This document shows, one piece after another, positions 45,214-55,600 of a stretch of 64,000 nt of DNA. The translations under genes were made by a program, and so were the position numbers. Source of the stretch: Epichloe hybrida (taxonomy: Eukaryota > Ascomycota > Sordariomycetes > Hypocreales > Clavicipitaceae); NCBI GenBank assembly GCA_019022495.1, contig JAFEKR010000017.1, positions 310,001 through 374,000 of the forward strand, written 5' to 3'. Under the pieces are notes generated by a model. That model had not been told where the DNA came from. It saw nothing but the letters and a program-made list of their open reading frames with translations, and ran no database searches. Each line of letters begins with the position of its first letter. The stretch's first letter is position 1.

Positions 45214-45693
45214 TAATATTAGCGCTTGTTGCCATTCCCTTGAGCTTTGTTTTAGGCCGTATAAAGACTTCTGTAATAAAATTACTTGATCTTTAGAAGG
45301 TTTCTAGCCAAAACTTCTAGCTAATTTAGCTAGTTTAGGATTTGCCTCAAGGAATTCAATAAACCCTTCTGGAATAACCATATAAATCTGTTGTTGTAGC
45401 TTACTATTAAGAAAAGCTCCTATAAAATCGATTTATTCGATTTCCTAGTTATTCCAAGCCGCTAGGGCTAATAAAATCCTCCAGCTAGGGGGAATGCTTG
45501 TGGCAGCGAAGGTCTCTAGGTAATCTAGGCCTTCGATTTGCATAAATCCCTTAGCAACAAGTCGAGCCTTATATTTTAAAGGATTATTTTCTTTATCCTT
45601 TTTAAGCTTATAAACAAGCCTATTCTTTAGTACTTTTCGGCCCTTAGGGATTTAATCTTTCCCTATAAATTTAAAAGTACCAGCCTTTAGAAG

Positions 45694-47073
45694 CTATTCG
45701 TATTCCTTATACGTGGCTTCTATCCATTTATCCCTTTCAGGGCTAGATATAGCCTGCTTCCAGGTCTTAGGCTCAGGGCTAATAGGATTCTTTTCCTTTA
45801 GCTTCTCCCGTACCTTAAAGCAGATTTCTTTTATAAAATCTAGAGAAGAAGGGGAACTAATATCAACATCCATAGGGTCGATATTAGGGTCAAAATCGAT
45901 AATTTTGTCAAAATCGAGGTCCGAAGTCGAAATCTGATTTCCTGGTTGAGTTGTAGGCTGCGCCTGCATGGGATCCGCTGGAATTAAGCCTTTAGGGGGT
46001 TCTTTGGGGCTTGTAGGTGGTTTTTCTTGACCTACAGGGATACCTATGTTGTCTATAGGATAATCCTTTGAACCTTGGTCTAGATATTGTTGATTTTCAT
46101 TTTCTAGATTATTTTCCCCCTCTAAAGGGTTATCCCCTATAGAAATCCTAGGTAGGCCTTTAGAAATAGGGCCTATAGGTTTTATAATCTTAATAAAGCT
46201 AGTCTTTGTAACTAGCCTTTTAGAGGGGATGTACACTAGGTAGGTGTTGGAACCTAGTGTAGCTAAAAGTCTTCTAGGGATAGTCCTAGCTGCTAACTTC
46301 TGGGCTTTAGGTCGTTTTTCTGGGGGGATTAGAATCTCACAGTGAGATCCTATAGCTCTAATACTGCTAATATTAGTTGTATAAGGCTGATTTAGCTCCC
46401 TAGATAGCAGCTGTTCAGGGCTTTCATCCTTAGTGGTATTAGCAGTTATATTAACTAGGTTAACAACTGCAGGTAATACAAAACACCATAAAAATAACGG
46501 TAATTTTGCCCACTGGATAGTAGCCCTTAATCGATCTAGAATAGTACGAATTGAACGTTCTGCTAATCCATTTTGCTCATGGATATAGGGACTAGAAGTC
46601 GTAAATTTGATCCCTTTAGAATTTAACCAAGCTTGACAACTAGAATCGATTTCCTGGCCCCCATCGAAGTGAAGGTGCCTAGGATATTAACCTAGTTGAT
46701 TTTTAAGCCCTCTGAAGAAGCCTTTGATAGCCTTATAAACAGTTGGGCCTTCCTTATTAGGTAATAAGATAACCCACTTATATCTAGTCTTTCGATCAAC
46801 TAAAAATAAGCAAATTGACTGTTTATTGTACGGCGTAGGACTGATTTTTAGCGTATCCCCCTCTATTCGATCTAGAGCTCTTGGGGGGTCAGGGATAGCT
46901 AATTTCCTGGGTCTTCTAACTGCCTTAGATTGATCACAAGCAATACATCTAAAATCCTTATCCTTAATTTTAGAAAAATCAGGGATTCCTTTAGTTATAA
47001 GGCTAGTTTTCTTTAGTAAAGGAAGACCTAGGTGCCCTAATCGTACATGCCATAGGCCAGCTAGTTCTAACAA
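45694..47073 (-). pseudogene. Copia-1 integrase and linker
   Basis: 46687-47073: the integrase zinc region LWHVRLGHLGLPLLKK..FRCIACDQSK (HHCC) and the start of the DDE core (EGDTLKISPTPYNKQSI, then FLVDRKTRYKWV). 45694-46236: a Pro/Asp-rich linker leading to KTWKQAISSPERDKWIEATY, the usual copia boundary with the reverse transcriptase. Between them stops break the frame. Confidence 0.85.
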
Positions 47074-47358
47074 CCGTTGATATTGAAGATCCTTAGGGTC
47101 TGAATTAGGATCTAGACTAGGGCCCTCTTCACTAGTCCCCTGCTGGGCCCCTTGAGAACCACAGGCCTCTTAGAGAGGTATTAGGGACCCTTTTCCTCCA
47201 CTAGGGCCCTCTAACACCCCTAAATCTATTTCCTTAGATTTATAAGGGACCTAACCTGGGGCTATAGGCGAAGAAGAAGGGACTAATTCCCCTAAATCAT
47301 CCCGTACGATTTCTTCAATATCATCATCATTTTCGTCAATTTCGTCTAAATCAGAAGC

Positions 47359-48960
47359 CTAATCCGGCTTTTTAGAGGGAATTTGAACCTCTATAGGGTA
47401 ACTATGACCCTTAAAAGTGGCGTAGGTAAAAGGTCGGATGTAATGAGAGTTATTACAGGGCCCTTTAGATAACTTTAGCGTAGATTGGTTTTTAACGTGA
47501 AAGAAAAAACCATGTTTTTCTATATCTAAGGTTGCAATACAAGACCTATCTTTAAGATAAAGTAGGTTTTTTATAAGGCAACCACTAGATATATAGTGCG
47601 TAAGTCCACTAACTATATTAACATCAAGCTGAGGAAAATATAGCGCATCTTTAAGCACTAAGGTCCTATATTTATTAGGATTCTTTTGATATAAGACCTC
47701 AAAAACAGCACTACCGTGACCCTTAGCGTAAATAGGGCCACCACCAGTTATAATAGGGTCGGATTCCCCCTTTTTATAGGGGGTATAATCCCTAAAGACC
47801 TCCCTAGAATTAACAATATGTACAGTCGAACCTGTATCATATAATAGGGCCTTTTTCATGTCTTTGCTGTAATAATTAAAACCATTTAAGGTTTTAATTT
47901 CTTGATTTTCATTATCCGATTCACTAGAGCTAGAATCAGAGCTACTATCACTAGAGCTCTTATAACTAGTCTTATGAAGGCTAGGCTTCTTGTACGGTTT
48001 AAGAGCACCGTTAGAAAGGTTGTAATTTCCTAGCATAAAAGATCCCTCTCCAGAGGTCTCTTTATTATCCTTTTTATCTGATTTTTGACCTTTTTACTTC
48101 TTCTTCTTCTTCTTATTAGAAGAAGAATTAGAATTAGAAGAGCCCTTATTTTCTTTAGAGCCTCCTTTCTTCTTCTGATCCTTAGGGGCCTTTTCTTTTT
48201 CTTTGGCACCCTTTTCAAGGTTTTTAGCCCTATAATTCAGGGCTTTGGATACCGTAGATGATTTATCCCTCTGTTCTGCTAGAAGGTCTGCCATCAAGAA
48301 TTGAAGATTTAGGGCATCTAGGGGAGCCCCTATAGCCCTATTCGTACGCATGCTGAATCGTTGCCTCTTAGCCTACTGAGGGAAGGTTGATTTTAGGGAT
48401 TGAAGATATTGATTAACCTAATCTATCGGAGCAATCAGGACCCCTGAAATCGATAATCTAGCTAGTAGATTATTAAAGACTACATTAAAGGACTCTAGAG
48501 TCCCCTTAAACTCTTGAAAATTCAGGTTATGAAATTCTGAATATAGGGACCCCCTCTGGATTTCAACGCTATGTGAATATTGCCTTATAAGTAAATTATA
48601 GGCTTCTTCAGGTGATTTTTGCCAAGTTATAGCGGCTTGGGGTCCTTCTGTACAACTATCCCTTAGTAACATAAGGATAATAGCTTGATCTGGATCCCCT
48701 AGCGCCCTAGAACTCTCCGGATTATCTAGAAAATTAGGCATGCCTAAAGCTCTAAATTGGATAGTTAGGGCTTGTTTCCATTGTTCGAAATTTTCGGCTC
48801 CTTTAAGCCTAGTAGTCTCTGGAAAACTATAAACCCTTTTATTAAATTCCTTAATAATTGAATTATTAAAGGTTGCTTGTACAGAGCTAGATTCAGCTTG
48901 ATTTTCTTGAACAGGCTGCTGATCTTGCTGCTAACTAGCGGGCTTATCAGATTCCACACC
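47359..48960 (-). pseudogene. Copia-1 gag and protease
   Basis: 48418-48741 and 48094-48351: copia-type gag (MPNFLDNPESSRALGDPDQA, then WQKSPEEAYNLL). Downstream, instead of a clear CCHC knuckle, there is a Lys/Ser/Asn-rich tract ending in a Lys run. 47359-48036: a Ser/Asp-rich spacer, then the protease active site KALLYDTGSTVHIVN with the DTG triad intact. Few stops separate the pieces, so gag and pol may be one frame. Confidence 0.8.
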
Positions 48961-49128
48961 CTCCATACGACTATCTACAGTTATAGATAGGCTTTCTAGC
49001 TTCTCTAATAACTAGTCTATAGTTGCTTATTGCTTAATAGCCTGCTCTTTTAGCTAGTTATTTAGAACCTCTTGCGCACTAGGGTCAGGGATAACAGGTC
49101 CCTTTCCCTTTCCTTTAGTATCTATTTT

Positions 49129-49283
49129 CCTTTTTATAGAAGGGAAAAGCTTCTATCTCGCGGATCCTTCCTTTTTTATAGAAGGGAAGTCTTCTGTAGC
49201 CACAATTGATTCCTTTTTATAGAAGGGAAAAAACTTCTTTCTCGCAGGTCCTTCCTTTTTTATAGAAGGGAAGTCTTCTGTAA
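49129..49283. repeat. Tandem repeat in the copia-1 leader
   Basis: TTTTTATAGAAGGGAA recurs four times between about 49,131 and 49,272, alternating with CTTCTNTCTCGC and GTCTTCTGTA segments, giving a repeat of about 100 bp with two half-units. It lies between gag and the 5' LTR (leader RNA), where packaging or dimerisation signals would be expected. Confidence 0.75.
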
Positions 49284-49324
49284 TCGTACATAAAGTAACC
49301 TAAAAGGAATCTATAGTGATAGAG

Positions 49325-49338
49325 CCGGGCTTATAACC
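49325..49338 (-). other. Copia-1 primer-binding site (initiator Met tRNA half)
   Basis: Directly after the 5' LTR, in coding direction, the sequence is GGTTATAAGCCCGGC. GGTTATGAGCCC would be complementary to the anticodon arm of eukaryotic initiator tRNA-Met (GGGCTCATAACC); the single difference is G to A, a RIP-type change. Drosophila copia primes from such an internal half-tRNA, so the same mechanism is inferred here. Confidence 0.65.
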
Positions 49339-50166
49339 TATTGAAATGTAGGGAGCTAGTTACCAGCTGCCAGCTGGCAACAGCTATACAAGTGCAAGCT
49401 CTACGGTCGGGGACTAATAGAGCCGCAACGTTGAATTAATTAACGTAACGCAACGGAAGGTTATGGCAGTTATCAACTAATAGAATTTAATTTAGATCAC
49501 TTTTATAATATCTTATAGAGCAATAGAATTGATTTTAGATACGTTGTATAGGCAATGTGGCTGTTGGTTGAGAGGACTAGCTATCTAGCTAGTTAAAAAG
49601 ATCTTCTTCCTCTCATAGACCTACCAACCGTATCAGTGGATCCGGGCCGCTAACGGGGTCTTACGGGCCACTTTTGATTTTCCGCAAAATTCATTTGTAT
49701 GCAAAAATCAAAAAATCGACTTACCACCATACTAGCTAGCAACCCGTATGCACTAACTTTTGGTCTAAAAAATAACCTTACATAAAGAGAAAGCCCTATC
49801 TTCAAGCTTTAATTTGCTATATGTGAAACTTTTGTATAACCTCTAGATAAAGAGAAAATCGTTGTTAAAGATAGCTATAGGGTAAGTTATGTGTAGGGTA
49901 ACCTGCTTACGTCACCCTAGCTTACGTCACCCTAGCTTACCTAATTACTAGTGGCGTGGTTATAGCCACACTTGCAGCTACAACGCAATTGACTAATTAG
50001 TCATCCACACGGTTGGTCGCAGCTGTTAGCAGCTGCGACGTAGCCATTGATAGCTGCCCTCGCGACCGTTGACAGCTGCAGTGCAGCTGTCAGACTTGCA
50101 AAGCAAGCTAGTAATAAGAAGGTTCTTTAACTAGAAAAGGGCTAAAAATAGGTCTTATTTTTAACA
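49339..50166 (-). repeat. Copia-1 5' LTR
   Basis: 828 bp, the pair of 43133-43950. It starts TATTGAAATGTAGGGAGC and ends TTTTTAACA on the plus strand. The CAGCTG palindrome is one base off (TTAGC for TTAAC). Confidence 0.92.
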
Positions 50167-50171
50167 AATAT

Positions 50172-50708
50172 AAAGGGAAGAAAAGTATATAAAAGTAAGG
50201 GAAAGTAAGCCTCTTTTATATTAGCCCTAGACCCCTAAGTAATTTACATGCTATGTGTAGCTAATTTAGGAATTATAATATTTATAGTTATAGCTACCAC
50301 TAGTAAATACGCACGCTAGCTACGAACTCCTAGTAAGATTAATATAATATCCCTAATATTAGATAAGAAGTTGTTTGTTTTAAATAGCACGTGCTACCCT
50401 GTCTATTTAACCTAATTATAAAATTTAATATAGGTAGCCTATTTACTTAGTGCTAATAACTTACTAGATAAAGGCATACATATTAGAGGTAATAAAGCAG
50501 TGAGTGTGTAGCTATTTATAATCTAGAGGTTATAAGAAGGATTACCTAGGACCTTATAATATCTATCTTATTATTTAAAGTAAATGTAATGCTACGCACT
50601 AATAGTATAGCTAGTAATATAAGTATTACTATAGGTTATGCATAGCATACACACACTAGCTAAGTAGCTCTTTTTAATTAAGAATAATTATATATTAGGG
50701 GGGTAGTA
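50172..50708 (+). other. 3' part of chromovirus interior
   Basis: Continuation of the chromovirus after the copia-1 insertion, up to its 3' LTR. AT-rich, no domain readable; ends in the purine run before the LTR. Confidence 0.6.
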
Positions 50709-51059
50709 TATTAGGAGCATAGAGGCTAAGGGGCTATAGATAGGATAGTTATATGTTAAAGCCCTTAGATAAGCCTTAGGTTCCGCGGATAACTAAGTAG
50801 CTATAAGATAGCTATGTGCACGTAGTAAGGTATTTAGATAAGGACTACCTATAAGAGATATAGGAGGTTAGGTTTAAGACCTTTATGTACCTACCCCTAA
50901 GTAGTAGCTCTCTAGCTATGACTAAGAACCTTAGCCTTCACTCCGTTTATATCTCCCCGAACACAGTCGTGACATAAGAAAAGTTTTAAGACTTAGTTTT
51001 AAATATACTTTTTCTAATAAAAAATAGTATAAAACCAAGTATATTAGTAAATATAAGTT

Positions 51060-51835
51060 ATAACTATAATTAAAAAGACTTACTTTTAGACTTACTTTAA
51101 GATATACTTTCTTTTATAGAAAATTATTACTATCTAAGTAAATAAGCTATAAAGAAGTTAATACTATTAGTACTATTATTAGTAAGGCCCACTTTAAGGC
51201 CTAATTTTAAGATATACCTTCTTTTTAACAGAAAATCATAAATATCTAAGCAAATAAGCTATAAATTAGTAAGGATTATTAATCGGACCCACTTTTAGAC
51301 CCATTTTAAAATATACCTTCCTGTTAATAGAAAATCATAAGGAATTAAGGATCTAAGCAAATAAGCTATAAATTAGTAAGGATAATAATTAATAAGACCC
51401 ACTTTAAGGCCCACTTTAAAATATACCTTCTTGTTAATAGAAAATCATAAATATCTTAGCAAATAACCTATAGATTAGTAAGGATAATAATTAGACCCAC
51501 TTTTGGACCCACTTTAAGATATACCTTCTTGTTAATAGAAATCATAAGGAATCAAGGATCTAAGCAAATAAGCTATAAATTAGTAAGAATAATAATTAAT
51601 AAGACCCGCTTTAAGACCCACTTTAAGATACACTTTCTTTTTAATAGAAAATCATAAATATCTAAGTAAATAAGCTATAAATTAGTAAGGATTATTAATC
51701 GGACCCACTTTTAGACCCACTTTAAGATATGCCTTCTTGTTAAAAGAAAATTATATATATCTAAGTAAATAACCTATAGATTAGTAAGGATAATAATTAA
51801 TAAGACTTACTTTTAGACTTACTTTTTAATATAAG
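51060..51835. repeat. Minisatellite of element C, about 96-110 bp per unit
   Basis: About seven units, each with GACCCACTTTTAGACCCACT or a close variant, followed by TTAAGATATACCTTCTTGTT and AATCATAAATATCTAAGCAA-like sequence. Unit starts are near 51190, 51286, 51396, 51493, 51603, 51710 and 51813. Copia-i inserts at the right end of the array. Confidence 0.9.
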
Positions 51836-51839
51836 CTAT

Positions 51840-52135
51840 TGTTGGTATCTACAGGATACCATTGACCTACGCGTAGGGTTTTCGGGGTGGACTAAAGTGC
51901 ACGTAATTGTTATATATTCTAGTCTATTAAAGCAAGCAAAAGAGAGATTAAATAGAAGCAAAGAGGGTACGCTATTTATTATAGGAAAAGGGGCCTTAAT
52001 TAGGGTTATTAGCGAAGAGGCCACATATGCCAACTCCGATTACGGCGCGGTTAGGCCGGACATATGGGTCTGTAATGTAACGCGCTTACCTAATTAGAGG
52101 CGCGCACCCTTATTAATATTATGCTTATTTTAACA
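51840..52135 (-). repeat. Copia-i 3' LTR
   Basis: 296 bp, pair of 57920-58215. TG..CA ends. Contains CTACGCGTAGGGTTTTCGGG near the start, a conserved block also found in copia-ii. Confidence 0.92.
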
Positions 52136-52372
52136 CTAGAAACTCTCTCTTTTTGACATAATTATTAACGTATAATATTAACAAGAGAAGTAAACAGGAA
52201 TTAAGGAATGAATGAGATTAAATAATTACGAATAATATTATAAGAAAAGGGTAAGGGGAAGGGGTATAATAAACAACAAAATCTAATCTATAAGCCTATG
52301 TAAGGATAAGTGGGCCTAATTCTTAACACCTTTAATCTTGTTAGATTAACACAAACATTATAATTACGTAAC

Positions 52373-52627
52373 CTACCCTTCTATCCTAATAGTCGCCTTA
52401 TTGCTTGTAATAAACCTCTTAAATGCCTTATTTAGCAATACCTTTATAAATGCATTAGCAAGGTTATTATTCCTATTAATCCATCTGATCTCGCAGATCT
52501 CTCGTCGCTTATATAATTGACAAAGGGCCATGATGTTAATTATAAGACGCTTCTCCTTTATGGTACTAAGCTTAACAAGGTATTTATATAAAGAGTACGA
52601 ATTAGTACAGATAATAACAGGAATCAT
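52373..52627 (-). pseudogene. Copia-i RNase H fragment
   Basis: 84-codon open piece with the copia RNase H end: IICTNSYSLYKYLVKLSTIK, EKRLIINIMALCQLY and EIRWINRNNNLANAFIKVLL (N-x-A-D-A-hydrophobic-K position with Asp changed to Asn). It marks the 3' end of pol and the element's minus orientation. Confidence 0.8.
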
Positions 52628-55600
52628 AGGGAGGTTTAATTAATAGGTGATTAACCTAAGTGTTATTAAGACTACGTAAGCTATATTAGCACTAGTAACT
52701 ATGCTGTAGATCTCAGAGGCAAGCATACTTCTTATGACTCTCTTACTCTTAGTAAAGCTGTAGTGTACAATATTACCTTAGATTATAAAGGTGCTTTTCT
52801 CTTAGACTTCACTAGCTAGGATAAGCACGTAGCTTAGCTAGGAAGTAAGGTCCTAGTTATTAGCAAATAATCTATCTATAAATGCAAAAAGCTTTGCCTT
52901 TTTAAGATTAAATAGTATAAACCTTAATCCTTAGCTTAGATTATTGATTTACTATTGAATTCGTTAGTTCAGGCTCTTCATATCTTAAGGTGATAGCTCT
53001 TGGTGTTATGCAGCAATAAAGAGGTCAAAGCAGGCTTCAGGTTAGTAGATCGAGGTAATATACGCGCCTTAAGCTTGTTATTCTATGTATGCCTATTTTA
53101 AATTAGTTAGCAGGATTAACTAAAGCTTTCTACTCTAGCCCTTCTGCCTTAGCGTAATTACATCATTTTCAAGAGTAATAATACTACTATTAAAGGTTAG
53201 TAGGTTCCCCGTGGAAAGGATTTACTTTAGTTTAGCAGTAAAAGAAGTAGCTTTTAATTAATCTTCCTCTTATTAAGAGAACTTACGGTCAGACAGTCTA
53301 ATCATATTATTAGTTTGTATCCCTATACACGCAAAAGTTAGGTTCTCCTTCGTTATTACGAGCAGGCACGGGTCGAATGTAGAGGTTATTATCTAGAGCA
53401 TTTCTCTATAGTAATAATAATATATTACCTACTAGTAGGTGCTAGCTTCTATAATACTATACAGAGGCTTAATTACTTGTATTATTATGCCTATAGGGTA
53501 TAGGTAACGGATTTAGATAGGGATTTAGGCTAGGATTATATGACTAAGAAGCGTTTAGGCTTGTATATAGGCCTGTGTGATGTTATAAAGCCAGAGGATA
53601 AGGCCTAGTAATAACAACGCAGGTACTATTGTAAGGATTAATCGCTAGCTAGCTTACTAGATTGTCAGGGCCTATGTGAGGATCGCTAGCTTCTCCTCAT
53701 TACTATAACCTTAGATTACAAGCCTTAATTTCTTATACGAATCCGTTATCTTACCCTTTACCTCGTTAACGATACAGGAATTGAAAATGCGAACTCCACT
53801 ATGCTCTCTTTTATTATACTTAATAAACTTAAACACACCTTATTCAATTAGAGAATTAATCTTAGCTTTAGTAAATAGCTTAAAGGGTTTACTAGGGGTC
53901 TTAATAATTCCTTCCTTACGTAATTAGATTGCAAGCCTAAGGTCAGAGCTTTCCTTAGCTAATAGAAAGATATTAGTCTTATCTTTTATTTAATCTGCGT
54001 AATTAATATTAGATATAATAACAGGGGGGTTCTTCTAAGGTCTTCTAGGTCCTTACCTTAGGGGATTAGCAGGAGGGGTAGCCATAGGCTATAGGGAGGC
54101 ATCTTAGTTATTTACACTCTTAGGAGGTCTCTCTTTATTAGGATCTTTATAAAAAGGCCTAATAGACGTTAATCTAAAGGCCTTAGGGCCTTAAGGGAGC
54201 TTAAGAGTATAGGTCTTGCCCTCTATAGCTAATAGCTTATAGGGGCCTACCTATCCTTTACCTTTACGCTATATGTGTATAAGCAATCCTAGCAGGAGGT
54301 TAATAGTTACAGAGGTATTAGGACTATTCCTCGTAGTAAGGGTATCGCTAACTTTCCGCTAGGCATAAATACGCTTAACTTCCTTTATTACTAGTTAGAT
54401 TATAAGGGCTTGCTACGTGATATCTAGTAATAGAGATAATTCTTTAACTATATAAGGATACGCGCTAAAAATAAGGACTGTTAGCACAAGACCATTTAAT
54501 CCTACAGTGTTATTTATAGCTTTAACTACTATTTGTAATGCCACGGGCTCCAGCGTTGTCAGGCATTCCCATCAGATAATATTATAGGCTCTTCAGAGTA
54601 GCCTATAATATTGCTTAACCTTACTAATGCTATGGTAAGCCTTAATAGGGACGTCTTTAATCTTAATCGCTATTAATGACGTAAGCTGCTTGAATTCCTT
54701 GCCTCTAAAGGTTATTCTAGCATCTGTAATAATTAAATCCGGGGGGCCTAGATAGACGTCAATCTAGTAAAGACAAAGTGCTTCCCACGTGGTCTTTATA
54801 AAGATATCTTTAATAAATCTAGCTGCATTAAAGGATATAGCCGTATTAATAACTTGCAGAACAAGGCGGTTACTATTAAGATATATAATATCTATAATGA
54901 TTTCGTAATTATAGGCATATTTATCCCGAAGAGTGAATTTAAACCAATGTGGGCTATCCGCGTGTAATTAGCACTACTAGCAAACCTTAGTTAGTTTCTT
55001 GATAGCTTTAAACTTAACCTTATGCCCTGATTTATATAGTAAATCATAAAGACGTTAAACTAAAGGGTGTCCGAAGCGTCAATATAATCGGTAGAGCTTA
55101 ATCTCTGTGAGATAACTTTAAGTAACACTCTTTTCTTTGTTAAGAAGCATCCACGCGTGCCCCTATTTACACATAATAGGAACCTTAATATTCCCTTACT
55201 ACAAAACGTTCTCTAATATGTAAAAATCAATCTTCAGGTGGGTTATATTATCAAGGCATAAGAGAAAGGGAGTGTTTGTAAGGATTACCTAAAAGAGAAT
55301 AATTCTAAACGGAGTTAGCACTTTAATTAATCTAAGTGCCTTAATTAGTTCTCTAGGGCTGAATTTAATCTTTACCTTCCTAGCATCTAACTTATTAAGC
55401 GTAATAGTTAGCATTACACTTTACAAAGCTAAGAATTAAGGGTGGCCTGCTAACGAACATCCCGTAGCACCTATGTTAGCCATAATGCCTTTAAAGGTTC
55501 TAGATAAATATCGTCCTTTAAGTGTAAATACGCTTAGTGCCTTATCTAGTTCCTAAAGATCAAATGGATCCTTCTTAACTAAAGCATAAGTTATTGCTCT

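Larger units (their letters stand above)
43133..50166 (-). mobile_element. Copia-1: Ty1/copia retrotransposon, nearly full length
   Basis: 7,034 bp, minus orientation. LTRs 43133-43950 (818 bp) and 49339-50166 (828 bp); TSD AATAT at 43128-43132 and 50167-50171. Read in coding direction the LTR starts TGTTA and ends CAATA, consistent with ancestral TGTTG..CAACA changed at CpA by RIP. A polypurine tract (AGAGGGGG, 43951-43958) abuts the 3' LTR and a primer-binding site abuts the 5' LTR. Gag, protease, integrase, reverse transcriptase and RNase H lie in canonical copia order, cut into open fragments by stops. It is less mutated than copia-2. The LTRs differ mainly by transitions. Confidence 0.92.
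36002..50974 (+). mobile_element. Ty3/gypsy chromovirus, RIP-inactivated, with copia-1 inside
   Basis: LTRs 36002-36268 (267 bp, TGTTAGGAGCACAGAGG..) and 50709-50974 (266 bp), TSD TAAGA on both sides (35997-36001, 50975-50979). Plus-strand coding order: gag, protease, reverse transcriptase, RNase H, integrase, chromodomain. A polypurine run AGGGGGG (about 50697-50703) lies just before the 3' LTR. Almost every Trp/Gln position in the readable domains has become TAG or TAA, typical of RIP; the right LTR begins TA instead of TG for the same reason. A SINE-like insert sits just after the 5' LTR and copia-1 inserts at 43133. Between the chromodomain and the 3' LTR there remain about 1.9 kb that a plain chromovirus would not need. 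Confidence 0.88.
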
